From Streptomyces xanthii (GTDB lineage: Bacteria; Actinomycetota; Actinomycetes; Streptomycetales; Streptomycetaceae), in assembly GCF_014621695.1 (NCBI RefSeq), contig NZ_CP061281.1, positions 1,798,001-1,862,000 on the forward strand: a DNA stretch of 64,000 nucleotides, written 5' to 3'. Position numbers and translations under genes: made by a program. Positions 50,562 through 59,742 of this stretch are shown here, in pieces. The notes under the pieces are model-generated. The model was not told where the DNA came from. It did not search any database and was given only the letters and a program-made list of their open reading frames with translations. Each line of letters begins with the position of its first letter. The stretch's first letter is position 1.

Positions 50562-51080
50562 CTGTGGATCTTGCCTGCCTTTCTCGACATAACGCCCAAT
50601 ACACAGGAAGCCCTCGAGGCTACGCGAACTTCTTGTGTCGCACGACAAGGGGACGTACGGACGAAGAGCGCAGTTCCGGTTCTGCAGATTTCGTGAAGCA
50701 CGCCACGCGAATCCCCCACGAATCGCCCTTCCGGTACCGGGGCCCCGTACCCAACTCCCCTCCCCTGTGAGAAGTTCGGCGGCGTGCCGATCCACGTGAG
50801 TGGCCCGAATGGAGTACTGTTGCGAGCCCTGGGCCCGGTCTCCCGCCAGGGTGCCCGAGGCCTTCCAGGACCGTCAGGAGGGGGCTCGTTGCACAGGGTG
50901 ACGACTTCGGTCACTTAGCGTTGCGAACAGGTAACCGTGCCATAACGGCGATCCTGGGCCCGTGCCCGACACGCCGGGCAACTCAGCAAGGTTGTGGCAG
51001 GCTGCACCCGGGCAGGCCACACTCGACTAGCGGAAGCAGCGACGCACGTGACGTCGGCAGGCACCACCCGGGAGGTCCCC
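50562..51080. other. 519-nt divergent spacer before sepH
   Basis: No convincing gene. It has a near-palindrome GGTACCGGGGCCCCGTACC at 50733-50751 and a mixed region with AT-richer pieces (GTTGCGAACAGGTAACCG). It should hold the promoters of sepH (plus) and the TRLL-repeat gene (minus). A GGGAGG site serves sepH at its right end. Confidence 0.6.
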
Positions 51081-52154
51081 ATGCCCGAACTGCGTGTCGT
51101 GGCCGTCTCTAACGACGGCACACGGCTGGTGCTGAAGGCTGCGGACAGCACGGAGTACACGCTTCCGATCGACGAGCGCCTCCGGGCCGCGGTACGCGGC
51201 GACCGTCCGCGCCTCGGCCAGATCGAGATCGAGGTGGAGAGCCATCTCCGCCCCCGCGACATCCAGGCGCGTATACGAGCCGGTGCCTCCGCCGAGGAGG
51301 TCGCCCAGCTCGCGGGCATCCCCGTCGACCGTGTGCGCCGCTTCGAGGGCCCCGTGCTCGCGGAGCGTGCCTTCATGGCCGAGCGGGCCAGGAAGACTCC
51401 CGTGCGCCGTCCCGGCGAGAACACCGGCCCCCAGCTCGGCGAGGCGGTGCAGGAGCGGCTCCTGCTGCGCGGCGCCGACAAGGAGACCGTCCAGTGGGAC
51501 TCGTGGCGCCGCGACGACGGCACCTGGGAGGTCCTGCTCGTCTACCGGGTCGCGGGTGAGCCGCACTCGGCGAGCTGGACCTACGACCCGCCGCGCCGGC
51601 TCGTCCAGGCCGTGGACGACGAGGCGCGCTCGCTGATCGGCGAGTCCGACGACATCGGTGCGCCCGAACCCACGTTCCCGTTCGTGCCGCGGATCGCCCG
51701 GCTGCCCCGGGACCGGCCGCTGGACCGCGCCCTGGACCGGCAGTTGGAGCGCCCGACGCCGCCGGAGCCCTCCTCCGAGGAGAACCTCCCGGCGATCGCG
51801 TCGTCGTCTTCGGAGCGGGACTCGCTGACCAGCCTCCTGGAGGCCGTGCCGAGTTACCGCGGCGACCTCGTGCTGCCGGAGCGTCCGTCGGCGGCCCCCG
51901 AGCCGCCTCCGCTGGAGGAGCCGGAGCCGCCCGCGGCCGCCGAGGCCGTGGAGGAGCCGCCCGCCGCGTCGGCCGGTGCGGGATCCGCGTACGCGGACGT
52001 GCTGATGCCGCGCAGCGTGGCGGGACACCGGGACCGGCTCACCGGGACCACGGACCGCCAGGCCGAGGCCGACGGGGTGCGTCCGGGACGCCGTGCCGCG
52101 GTGCCGAGTTGGGACGAGATCGTCTTCGGTACGCGCCGCAAGAAGCAGGACTGA
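51081..52154 (+). CDS. sepH: Septation protein SepH
   Basis: 357 residues. The conserved DUF3071 domain at the N-terminus (PELRVVAVSNDGTRLVLKAADSTEYTLPIDERLRAAVRGD ... SHLRPRDIQARIRAGASAEEVAQLAGIPVDRVRRFEGPVLAERAFMAERARKTPVRR) contains a helix-turn-helix (ASAEEVAQLAGIPVDRVRRFE). The rest is disordered and Pro/Glu-rich, and the C-terminus ends SWDEIVFGTRRKKQD, typical of SepH. It stimulates FtsZ assembly and Z-ring stability in Streptomyces. The ATG at 51081 has GGGAGG 5 nt upstream. A terminator hairpin follows at 52216. Confidence 0.94.
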   Translation: MPELRVVAVSNDGTRLVLKAADSTEYTLPIDERLRAAVRGDRPRLGQIEIEVESHLRPRDIQARIRAGASAEEVAQLAGIPVDRVRRFEGPVLAERAFMAERARKTPVRRPGENTGPQLGEAVQERLLLRGADKETVQWDSWRRDDGTWEVLLVYRVAGEPHSASWTYDPPRRLVQAVDDEARSLIGESDDIGAPEPTFPFVPRIARLPRDRPLDRALDRQLERPTPPEPSSEENLPAIASSSSERDSLTSLLEAVPSYRGDLVLPERPSAAPEPPPLEEPEPPAAAEAVEEPPAASAGAGSAYADVLMPRSVAGHRDRLTGTTDRQAEADGVRPGRRAAVPSWDEIVFGTRRKKQD

Positions 52155-52215
52155 CAGAAGGCCAGGACTGCCGGAGGTAGCGGGAAGAACCAGTTCCCGC
52201 AGAGGCGAACGACAG

Positions 52216-52255
52216 CGTCGGGGCCCGCGCCGAGTGATCGGTGCGGGCCCCGACG
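52216..52255. terminator. Terminator after sepH
   Basis: 13-bp perfect stem (52216-52228 with 52243-52255) with a loop that folds again (GCCGAGTGATCGGT). It sits between convergent sepH and sulfurtransferase genes and can serve both. Confidence 0.9.
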
Positions 52256-52274
52256 GCGTCTCACCGCACGGGCG

Positions 52275-53129
52275 TCACTGGGGATCCGGGCCCGTCGCCA
52301 CCGGACGGGACGCGTCCGAGGACCACTCCGACCAGGAACCCACGTAGAGCTGCGCGTCGATGCCCGCCACGGCCAGCGCGAGCACCTGGTGGGCGCCGGA
52401 GACTCCGGAGCCGCAGTACACGCCGACCTGGTCCGGATCGCCGGTCGCGCCAAGGGACTTGAAGCGCTCCGCGAGCTCGGCCGCCGGGCGGAACCGGCCG
52501 TCCTCCGCGACGTTCTCCGTCGTCGGCGCCGACACCGCGCCCGGGATGTGGCCGCCGATCCGGTCGATGGGCTCCACGTCGCCGCGGTAGCGCTCGGCCG
52601 CCCGCGCGTCCAGAAGGAGACCCGAGCGGGCCAGCGCGGCCGCGTCGTCCGCGTCGAGGAGCCCCTTGGCACCCGGTGCAGGGGTGAAGGTACCGGCCCG
52701 CGGGACCGGTACGGACGTCTCCAGGCGGCCGTCCCAGGCCGCGAGGCCGCCGTCCAGGACCCGTACGGACGGGTGACCGGCCCAGCGCAGCATCCACCAG
52801 GCGCGCGCCGCCGCCCAGCCCTGGCCGCCGTCGTACACGACCACGTCCCGGTCCGCCGAGACACCCGCGGTCCGCATCGTGGCGCCGAACGCCTCCGTGT
52901 CGGGCAGCGGGTGGCGCCCGCTCGTACCCGCGTGGCCTGCCAGTTCCGCGTCCAGGTCGATGAAGACGGCCCCCGGGATGTGACCGGCGCGGTACTCCGC
53001 GCGGCCGTCGAAGGCGGGCTCGCCGGCGGCCTTGGCGGTGCTCAGCTGCCAGCGGACGTCGAGCAGCACGGGCGGGGTCTCCCCCGCCAACTCGCTCGCG
53101 AGTTCGGATGCGGTGATGATGGCATTCAT
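52275..53129 (-). CDS. Sulfurtransferase (rhodanese, thiosulfate or mercaptopyruvate type)
   Basis: 284 residues with two rhodanese domains. First, inactive: VLLDVRWQLSTA ... RAEYRAGHIPGAVFIDLD. Second: LLLDARAAERYRGDVEPIDRIGGHIPGAVSAPT, with the active loop VYCGSGVSG carrying the catalytic Cys. CGSGVSG in the second domain is the 3-mercaptopyruvate/thiosulfate type loop, so thiosulfate or mercaptopyruvate is the sulfur donor and cyanide or thiol the acceptor. The ATG at 53129 is chosen because AAGGA lies 9 nt before it. Divergent from the VOC gene. Confidence 0.93.
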   Translation of the reverse strand: MNAIITASELASELAGETPPVLLDVRWQLSTAKAAGEPAFDGRAEYRAGHIPGAVFIDLDAELAGHAGTSGRHPLPDTEAFGATMRTAGVSADRDVVVYDGGQGWAAARAWWMLRWAGHPSVRVLDGGLAAWDGRLETSVPVPRAGTFTPAPGAKGLLDADDAAALARSGLLLDARAAERYRGDVEPIDRIGGHIPGAVSAPTTENVAEDGRFRPAAELAERFKSLGATGDPDQVGVYCGSGVSGAHQVLALAVAGIDAQLYVGSWSEWSSDASRPVATGPDPQ

Positions 53130-53346
53130 GGAGGCCATCCTTGCTCATGGGCTGGCCCGAGCGGCGACGTTCGGCTAGCGTGCTCGATCGACTACCGAGC
53201 GTTCATCCCCGGTCACGGCCGGGATGTGGCGCCGCGACGACTGCGCGACCCGAATGCGGGCACCCAAGGCGAGGGCCCGGTCGGTTACGGCGTGGTCCGG
53301 GAGCTCCGCGCGGCACGGAGTGCCGCCATCAGAGGAGAGAGTGACG

Positions 53347-54135
53347 ATGACCGAGGCAGCGGCCCGGCACGCACCTGGCACCCCCTGCTGGGTGAGCCTG
53401 ATGGTGCACGACATGGCGGCGACCCAGGAGTTCTACAGGGCGCTGTTCGGCTGGGAGTTCGGGCCCGGACCCGAGCAGCTCGGCCCGTACGTGCGGGCGC
53501 TGCTCGACGGCAAGGAGGTGGCCGGGATCGGTCAGCTGCCGCCGGACCGGCAGCTCCCCGTGGCGTGGACGCCCTATCTGGCCTCGGACGACGCGGACGC
53601 GACCGCCGAGTCGGTGCGGCACTGCGGCGGCACCGTAGGGGTGGGGCCGCTGGACGCCGGGGAGGCGGGGCGGATGGCGATCGGCTCCGATCCGGAAGGC
53701 GCGGTGTTCGGCATCTGGCAGGCCGCTGCGCACCTGGGCACGGGGCTGACCGGGGTGCCGGGCACGGTGGCGTGGAACGAGCTGGTGACGCGGGAGACGG
53801 CGAGCGTCGCGAAGTTCTACGAGGCGGTGTTCGGATACGCCGAAGAGGCCGTCGTCTCGGCCGACTTCGACTGTCTGACGCTGTGTCTGGACGATCGCCC
53901 CGTGGCGTCCGTGCAGGGCGTCGGGCATGCGCTCCCCCGGGATCGCGGGCCGCACTGGATGACGTACTTCGAGGTCGCGGACGTGGACGAGTCCGTCGAG
54001 CGGGTCGCGGATCTGGGCGGGCATGTGGTGCGTCCGCCCCGGGACGGCGCGCACGGGCGGGTGGCGACGGTGGCGGACCCGGAGGGCGCGACGTTCGCGC
54101 TGGTGACGTCGCGGGAGCGGGAGCGGGACAGGTAG
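53347..54135 (+). CDS. VOC family protein (double glyoxalase fold)
   Basis: 262 residues with two VOC modules. First: TPCWVSLMVHDMAATQEFYRALFGWEF ... AGIGQLPPDRQLPVAWTPYLASDDADATAESVRHCGG. Second: VAWNELVTRETASVAKFYEAVFGYAEEAV ... MTYFEVADVDESVERVADLGGHVV. Repeated FY-x(4)-FG at the start of each module is typical of the glyoxalase/dioxygenase-like superfamily. Substrate unknown; a resistance or detoxifying enzyme is possible. ATG at 53347, with GAGGAGA about 8 nt upstream. Confidence 0.85.
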   Translation: MTEAAARHAPGTPCWVSLMVHDMAATQEFYRALFGWEFGPGPEQLGPYVRALLDGKEVAGIGQLPPDRQLPVAWTPYLASDDADATAESVRHCGGTVGVGPLDAGEAGRMAIGSDPEGAVFGIWQAAAHLGTGLTGVPGTVAWNELVTRETASVAKFYEAVFGYAEEAVVSADFDCLTLCLDDRPVASVQGVGHALPRDRGPHWMTYFEVADVDESVERVADLGGHVVRPPRDGAHGRVATVADPEGATFALVTSRERERDR

Positions 54136-54164
54136 GCGTTCCTGCGGCCGGTGCCGCCGGGCGG

Positions 54165-54815
54165 TCAGTCGGCGGCGACGGGCAGCACGTCCGGGGACAG
54201 GGCTCCGGCGCGCGTGGAGGCGGCGGTCATCCGGCGCCGGTGGTGGCGCCGGCAGAGCACCTCGTAGCCGATCTCGTCCTCGGCGTGGTTCACGTCGCCG
54301 ACCACGACCTGGGCGCCCTCGACGACCATCTCGCCGTTGATCGTGCGCGCGTTGTGGGTGGCGCGGGCTCCGCACCAGCAGAGCGCCTCGACCTGCAACA
54401 CCTCGACGCGGTCGGCCAGTTCGACCAGGCGCTGCGAGCCGGGGAACAGCTTGGAGCGGAAGTCGGTGGTGATCCCGAAGGCGTAGACGTCCAGGTCCAG
54501 GTCGTCGACGACGCGGGCCAGCTGGTCGATCTGGCCGGGCGCGAGGAACTGGGCCTCGTCGGCGATCACGTAGTCCACCCTGCCGCCCTGGGAGAGGTGC
54601 TCGACGACGTACGCGTACACGTCCAGGTCGTCGGCGACCTCAACGGCGTCGGTGACCAGGCCGAGGCGCGAGGAGAGCTTGCCCTCGCCGGCCCGGTCGT
54701 CGCGGGTGAAGATCATGCCCTGGAGGCCGCGCGCGGAGCGGTTGTGCTCGATCTGCAGAGCCAGGGTGCTCTTTCCGCAGTCCATCGTTCCGGAGAAGAA
54801 CACCAGCTCGGGCAT
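54165..54815 (-). CDS. tdk: Thymidine kinase (type II)
   Basis: 216 residues. Walker A GTMDCGKST at 9-17, DEAQFL (Walker B-like, in VIADEAQFLAPGQIDQ), and the zinc finger with CWCG and CRRHH ends. It phosphorylates thymidine for salvage of dTMP. The C-terminus after the zinc finger (RRRMTAASTRAGALSPDVLPVAAD) is a basic and then disordered tail. Separate from the next gene by about 70 nt, so probably single. Confidence 0.95.
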   Translation of the reverse strand: MPELVFFSGTMDCGKSTLALQIEHNRSARGLQGMIFTRDDRAGEGKLSSRLGLVTDAVEVADDLDVYAYVVEHLSQGGRVDYVIADEAQFLAPGQIDQLARVVDDLDLDVYAFGITTDFRSKLFPGSQRLVELADRVEVLQVEALCWCGARATHNARTINGEMVVEGAQVVVGDVNHAEDEIGYEVLCRRHHRRRMTAASTRAGALSPDVLPVAAD

Positions 54816-54884
54816 GGGGAAGTGAGCACCTTTCAGGGGAAGTTCAGGGAGGACTGACGGGTCGGTCGGGCGGGCGTGGCGCGT

Positions 54885-56072
54885 TCAGGAGCGTACTTCG
54901 AGGAGGGGCACGAGCTGCTCGGCCTCCGTCATGGAGCCGTGGTTGCCGACCATCTTCGACTCGTTCGGCTCGTTCTCGGACGCGATGATGACGACGTCGT
55001 CCCGGGCGGCCGCGATCACGTCGCCGAGGCGCTCGTAGACCCGTTGATCGATCTGTGGACCGAACCAGCCGGCGGCGATCGCCTCGTCGCGGCTCGCGAT
55101 CCAGAACTGCTCGCCGAGGACCTCGCGCCAGACGGCGAGGACGTCGCCCTGGGCGCCCGGGACCGCGTACACGTGGCGCGCGCGGCCCTCGCCGCCGAGC
55201 AGGGCGACTCCGGCGCGCAGCTCCCAGTCCTCGTCGAAGTCGATGCGCGACTGCTCGTCGAAGGGGATGTCGATCATGCCGTGGTCGGCGGTGACGTACA
55301 GGGCGCTGCGGGGCGGGAGCTGCTCGGCGAGGCGCTGGGCGAGGCGGTCGACGTACATGAGCTGGCCGCGCCAGGCGTCGGAGTCGACGCCGAAGCGGTG
55401 CCCCTTGCCGTCGACCTCGCTGTAGTAGGTGTAGACGAGCGAGCGGTCGCCCGCCGCGAGTTGCTCGGCGGCCAGGTCCATGCGGTCCTCGCCGGAGAGA
55501 CGGCCGTGGAAGGTGCCGCCGCTGAGCGCGATCTTGGTGAGCGGTGTCGACTCGAAGGCGGGTGCGGAGACCTGCGCGGTGTGCACTCCGGCGGCGTGGG
55601 CGCGCTGGAAGACGGTCGGGTACGGCTGCCAGGTCTGCGGCTTCGTCCACGGGTTCCAGCGGAGCTGGTTCATGAGCTCGCCGGTGTCCGGGTTGCGCAC
55701 CGTGTAGCCGGGCAGGCCGTGGGCGCCGGGCGGCAGGCCGGTGCCGACCGAGGCGAGGGAGGTCGCGGTGGTGGCCGGGTAGCCCGCGGTGATCGGGCGG
55801 CCGGTGCCGCCGCGCGAGGACGCCATGAGCGAGCTGAGGAAGGGTGCCTCGTCGGGGTGCTCGCGCAGCTGGCGCCAGCCGAGGCCGTCGATGAGGAAGA
55901 CGCAGGCGCGGTCGGCCGGGGCGAGCTCGGGGATCGCCGCGGTGCAGTCGGGGACGCCGAGGTGGGAGCCGAGGGTCGGCAGCAGGTCGGCGAGGGAGCC
56001 GGAGCCGTACGCCGGGACGGGAGCGGTGTGGACGGGCAGGGGCTCTACGTCGTCCCAGGCGGCCTGGGTCAT
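54885..56072 (-). CDS. Alkaline phosphatase/nucleotide pyrophosphatase family protein
   Basis: 395 residues. Alkaline-phosphatase superfamily fold: first metal site LIDGLGWRQLREH, nucleophile Thr in GYPATTATSLASVGTG, second-site YTYYSEVDGKGHRFG (Asp and His), and YVTADHGMIDIP and a closing VGNHGSMTEAE. The residue order fits nucleotide pyrophosphatases/phosphodiesterases. No signal peptide, so it is cytoplasmic. ATGA overlap with DUF5998 (56069-56072) makes them one unit. The substrate is not deducible. Confidence 0.9.
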   Translation of the reverse strand: MTQAAWDDVEPLPVHTAPVPAYGSGSLADLLPTLGSHLGVPDCTAAIPELAPADRACVFLIDGLGWRQLREHPDEAPFLSSLMASSRGGTGRPITAGYPATTATSLASVGTGLPPGAHGLPGYTVRNPDTGELMNQLRWNPWTKPQTWQPYPTVFQRAHAAGVHTAQVSAPAFESTPLTKIALSGGTFHGRLSGEDRMDLAAEQLAAGDRSLVYTYYSEVDGKGHRFGVDSDAWRGQLMYVDRLAQRLAEQLPPRSALYVTADHGMIDIPFDEQSRIDFDEDWELRAGVALLGGEGRARHVYAVPGAQGDVLAVWREVLGEQFWIASRDEAIAAGWFGPQIDQRVYERLGDVIAAARDDVVIIASENEPNESKMVGNHGSMTEAEQLVPLLEVRS

Positions 56073-56659
56073 CGGCGTCCCGCGTCCGCTGTCGCCTCGG
56101 ACAGGGACTGGGCGAAGGTCAGTGCCTGGCGGACCGTCTCCGGGCCGTCGCCGGCCTCGCTGACGCGCAGGCTCAGGTCGTCCGCGGTGGAGCTGCCCGT
56201 GTAGCCGTGGTCCGCCTCGCAGTTCGGGTCGCCGCAGGCGGCGGGCTCGAGGTCGATGCGGGAGACGGCGCCCCAGCCGATGGTCAGGACGACCTCGCGC
56301 GGCAGGGTGCCGGGGACGTACTTCTCGGGGTTCGCCACGACGCGGCTGAGGACGACCGAGGAGATCCGGCCGATCTTGACGGACTCGGTGGAGGTCGTCG
56401 CGTAGGGCGTCGGGGAGGTGCTGTCGGCGGCCTGCTCGTCGGTGTGGCTGACGATGAAGCGGGTGTCGGTCAGGACCAGGACGGTGACATGACGGCGCAC
56501 CTCGTTCGCGTCGAACGTGGTCTCCTGGTGCACGAGGTACGACGAGATCGCCTCGCCGCCCACCGCGGCCTCGACCGCCTCGGCCACGAGGGCCGGGTAG
56601 TAGCCGCTGCGCTCGATCGCCGCGCGCAGCCCTTGGGTCGTCGTACTGGTCTTGGCCAT
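56069..56659 (-). CDS. DUF5998 family protein
   Basis: 196 residues. MAKTSTTTQGLRAAIERSGYYPALVAEAVEAAVGGEAISSYLVHQETTFD, then beta-strands VTVLVLTDTRFIVSHTDEQ and ISSVVLSRVVANPEKYVPGTLPREVVLTIGWGAVSRIDLEPAACGDPNCEADHGYTG. This matches DUF5998, widespread in actinobacteria, with unknown function. The beta-rich core resembles PH-like or roadblock-like folds. CGDPNCEADH could bind metal. It is coupled to the pyrophosphatase gene by 4 nt. The start at 56659 (MAKTST) follows AGGA by about 9 nt. Confidence 0.88.
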   Translation of the reverse strand: MAKTSTTTQGLRAAIERSGYYPALVAEAVEAAVGGEAISSYLVHQETTFDANEVRRHVTVLVLTDTRFIVSHTDEQAADSTSPTPYATTSTESVKIGRISSVVLSRVVANPEKYVPGTLPREVVLTIGWGAVSRIDLEPAACGDPNCEADHGYTGSSTADDLSLRVSEAGDGPETVRQALTFAQSLSEATADAGRR

Positions 56660-56742
56660 GCCGTCCATCCTAAGGCCCGTACGGAGGCCTCCGGTGCGCC
56701 TGTGGACAACGCTCGCGGGGCCCCGGCCCGCCCGTGGCCGGG

Positions 56743-59565
56743 TCAGAAGGCGACGGGAAGGGTGCGGGGGCCGAGGTCGTCGCGGGCGGGTGGTGGCGCG
56801 AGGCGGACGGAGGCGCCGAGGACGGTGACGCCGTCCTGGGCGACCACGACCGGTTCGAGGGCGACCGCCACGACCTCGGGGTGGTCGTCGACGAGTCTCG
56901 AGACGCGCTGGAGCACCTCTTCCAGGGCGGGTGTGTCCACGGGGGCGGCGCCGCGCCAGCCGAACAGGATCGGTGAGGTCTTGATCGAGCGGACGATCGC
57001 CTGGGCGTCCTTGTCGGTGACGGGGATCAGTCGGTGCGCGGTGTCGCCGAGCAGCTCGGAGGGGGCTCCGGCGAGGCCGAAGGAGAGCACGGCGCCGGCC
57101 GCGGGGTCGATGACGGCGCGGACGACGGTGTCGACGCCGCGCGGTGCCATGGCCTGGACCACGGGGCGCAGCTCGGCCGGCTTGCCGAGGCGGTCGGTGA
57201 GCTCTTCGTAGGCGCGGCGCAGCTCGCGCTCGTCGGCGAGGTCGAGGCGGACGCCGCCGAGGTCGGCGCGGTGGCGCAGGTGCGGGGCGGTGGTCTTGAG
57301 CGCGACCGGGTAGCCGAGCGCGGCGGCGGCCTGTGCCGCCTGGTCCGCGTCGGGGGCGGGCAGGGTCTGGCGGACGGTGATCCCGTAGTGGGCGAGGAGG
57401 ATGCGGGTGTCCTCCGGGGTGAGCTCCGCCCCGCGCGGGTCGTCGTCGGCGGCGAGCGCGGCGGCGATCAGGGTGGCGGCCCCGGTCTCGTCGATGTCCT
57501 CGTACTCGGGAACCTTCCCGGGCTCGGCCGCGTCGCGCCGCCACTGGGCGTACTTGACCACTTCGGAGAGGGCGTGGACGGCGCGCTCGGCGGCCGGGTA
57601 GGCGGGGATGAGGCGCGGGGCGGCGCCGGCCGGGGTCTCGGCCGTGGCGGGGGCCGGGCGGGGGGCCTGGGTGTCGGGCGCGTTGGGTCCGGTGCTGACC
57701 GCGCGGGAGAGGGCTTCGGCGAGGCCGCCGAGCTCGACGTGGACGACGAGGACCGGCTTGGCGGGCACGGTGGCCGCGGCGGCACTGAGGGCGGCCGCGA
57801 GCTCGGCGTCGCCGGTGATGTCCTCCCCCACGGCGGGCATCGCGGTGACGACGACGGAGTCGGTCTTGTCGTCGGCGAGGGCGGCTTCGAGCGCGGCGCG
57901 GAAGTCGGCGGCGGTGGCGGCGGTGGTCAGGTCGCGGGGCGGCTTGGGGCGCAGGCCTTCGGAGAGGCACACGTCGTAGGTGAGCAGGCCGAGCGATTCC
58001 GAGTTGCCCAGGATGGCGACGCGGGGGCCGGCGGGCAGCGGCTGGCGAGCCAGGAGGAGGCCGGTGTCGACGAGCTCGGTGATGGTGTCGACGCGGATGA
58101 CGCCGGCCTGGCGCAGGAGGGCGGAGACCGTGCCGTAGGGCAGGCGGGTGGCGCGGACGGTGTGCCCGGTGGGGGCGACTCCGCTGTGCCGGGCGCCCTG
58201 GACGACCACGAGGGGCTTGGCGGTGGCGGTGCGGCGGGCGAGGCGGGTGAACTTGCGGGGGTTGCCGATCGATTCGAGGTACATGAGGGCGACGTCGGTG
58301 TCGGGGTCGTCGTACCAGTACTGCAGGACGTCGTTGCCGGAGACGTCCGCGCGGTTGCCCGCGGAGACGAAGGTGGAGACGCCGGTGACTCCGGTGACGC
58401 CGCCGCCGCGGCGGTGCAGGCGGGACAGGAGGGCGATGCCGATGGCGCCGGACTGGGCGAACAGTCCGATGCGGCCCGGGCGTGGCATCTCGGGGGCGAG
58501 CGAGGCGTTGAGCCGTACGTCGGGCGAGGTGTTGACGATCCCGAAGGCGTTCGGTCCGACGAGGCGCATCCCGTAGGTGCGGGCCTGGCGGACGAGGGCG
58601 CGCTGGCGCTCGCGTCCTTCGGGGCCGCTCTCGGCGTATCCGGCGGACAGGACGACGATCCCCTGGACGCCGCGCTCGCCGCATTCGGCGACGACCTGGG
58701 GCACCTGGGGGGCGGGGACGGCGACGACGGCCAGGTCGACGGGGACCGCCGGGTCGATGTCGCGCACGGAGCGGTGGGCGGGGACGCCCTCGGCCTCGGT
58801 GAGGCCTTCCGGGTAGGCCTTGTTGACTGCGTAGAGGGGGCCGGTGAATCCGGCCTCCTTCAGGTTGTGCAGAACGCTGCGGCCCACTCCGCCCGCGGTG
58901 CGTCCGACGCCGATCACGGCGACGGAGCCGGGGGCGAGGAGCCGGTGGACGGAGCGGGCCTCGGCGCGCTGCTCGCGGGCGCGCTGCACGGCGAGGGAGG
59001 CCTCGGTGGGCTCCAGGTCGAACTCGAGGCGTACGACGCCGTCCTCGAAGCTGCGCTTCTGGGTGTATCCGGCGTCCGTGAAGACCTTGATCATCTTGGT
59101 GTTGGCGGGGAGCACCTCGGCGGCGAACCGGCGGATGCCGCGCTCGCGCGCGACGGCCGCGATGTGCTCCAGAAGGGCGGAGGCCACGCCGCGTCCCTGG
59201 TGGGCGTCCTGCACGAGGAAGGCGACCTCGGCCTCGTCCGCGGGCGCGGAGGCGGGCCGGCCGTGGGTGTCGATCCGGTCGTAGCGCACCGTCGCGATGA
59301 ACTCGCCGCCCACGGTGGCGGCGAGTCCCACCCGGTCCACGTAGTCGTGATGGGTGAAGCGGTGGACGTCCTTGGCGGACAGCCGGGGGTAGGGGGCGAA
59401 GAAGCGGTAGTACTTCGACTCGTCCGACACCTGCTCGTAGAAGCTGGTCAGCCGGTCCGCGTCGTCGGTGGTGATGGGCCTGATCCGCGCGGTGCCGCCG
59501 TCGCGCAGCACGACGTCGGCCTCCCAGTGGGCGGGGTAGGCGTGCCGGTCCGACGGGGTCTCCAT
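56743..59565 (-). CDS. GNAT/acyl-CoA synthetase (NDP-forming) fusion, protein acetyltransferase type
   Basis: 940 residues. N-terminal GNAT domain (about 20-180): RIRPITTDDADRLTSFYEQV ... FLVQDAHQGRGVASALLEH, where QGRGVA binds acetyl-CoA. Then a CoA-binding domain (SVAVIGVGRTAGGVGRSVLHNLKEAGFTG), succinyl-CoA ligase-like domain (IGLFAQSGAIGIALLSRL, FVSAGNRADVSGNDVLQYW), and a C-terminal ATP-grasp domain (ILLAHYGITVRQTLPAPDADQAAQAAAALGYPVALK ... GVRLDLADEREL). GNAT-first order fits actinobacterial PatA-like enzymes that acetylate acetyl-CoA synthetase and other lysines. The NDP-forming part probably senses metabolites. Upstream neighbour is ptsH, divergent. Confidence 0.9.
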   Translation of the reverse strand: METPSDRHAYPAHWEADVVLRDGGTARIRPITTDDADRLTSFYEQVSDESKYYRFFAPYPRLSAKDVHRFTHHDYVDRVGLAATVGGEFIATVRYDRIDTHGRPASAPADEAEVAFLVQDAHQGRGVASALLEHIAAVARERGIRRFAAEVLPANTKMIKVFTDAGYTQKRSFEDGVVRLEFDLEPTEASLAVQRAREQRAEARSVHRLLAPGSVAVIGVGRTAGGVGRSVLHNLKEAGFTGPLYAVNKAYPEGLTEAEGVPAHRSVRDIDPAVPVDLAVVAVPAPQVPQVVAECGERGVQGIVVLSAGYAESGPEGRERQRALVRQARTYGMRLVGPNAFGIVNTSPDVRLNASLAPEMPRPGRIGLFAQSGAIGIALLSRLHRRGGGVTGVTGVSTFVSAGNRADVSGNDVLQYWYDDPDTDVALMYLESIGNPRKFTRLARRTATAKPLVVVQGARHSGVAPTGHTVRATRLPYGTVSALLRQAGVIRVDTITELVDTGLLLARQPLPAGPRVAILGNSESLGLLTYDVCLSEGLRPKPPRDLTTAATAADFRAALEAALADDKTDSVVVTAMPAVGEDITGDAELAAALSAAAATVPAKPVLVVHVELGGLAEALSRAVSTGPNAPDTQAPRPAPATAETPAGAAPRLIPAYPAAERAVHALSEVVKYAQWRRDAAEPGKVPEYEDIDETGAATLIAAALAADDDPRGAELTPEDTRILLAHYGITVRQTLPAPDADQAAQAAAALGYPVALKTTAPHLRHRADLGGVRLDLADERELRRAYEELTDRLGKPAELRPVVQAMAPRGVDTVVRAVIDPAAGAVLSFGLAGAPSELLGDTAHRLIPVTDKDAQAIVRSIKTSPILFGWRGAAPVDTPALEEVLQRVSRLVDDHPEVVAVALEPVVVAQDGVTVLGASVRLAPPPARDDLGPRTLPVAF

Positions 59566-59699
59566 GCGGCAAGAGTAGGGCGGACCGCCGACAAGTGGCG
59601 CCTGTCGTACGGGTCGCGTGCCCGGCGGCCCGGGGGCACGCTAAGGGGGTCCGATGGGCCGCGGCCCGGGGGATCCGGGTCCGCAGCCCGGTGTGCTTA

Positions 59700-59717
59700 G
59701 AATGGTCTAGACAACCT
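59700..59717. promoter_or_regulatory. DasR-responsive element (dre-like) before ptsH
   Basis: AATGGTCTAGACAACC in the 59701-59716 region matches the DasR consensus A(C/G)TGGTCTAGACCA(C/G)T at 11 of its 12 core bases (TGGTCTAGACAA against TGGTCTAGACCA). It is 28-40 nt upstream of the ptsH ATG. In streptomycetes DasR represses pts genes until N-acetylglucosamine phosphates accumulate. Confidence 0.8.
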
Positions 59718-59742
59718 TGAGTCACCTGAAGGGCAGCATCAC

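Noticed and set aside
57034..59700. 888-residue plus-strand frame over the GNAT/synthetase gene
   Set aside because: Gly/Asp/Val low-complexity antisense frame; the minus strand has a clean domain order.
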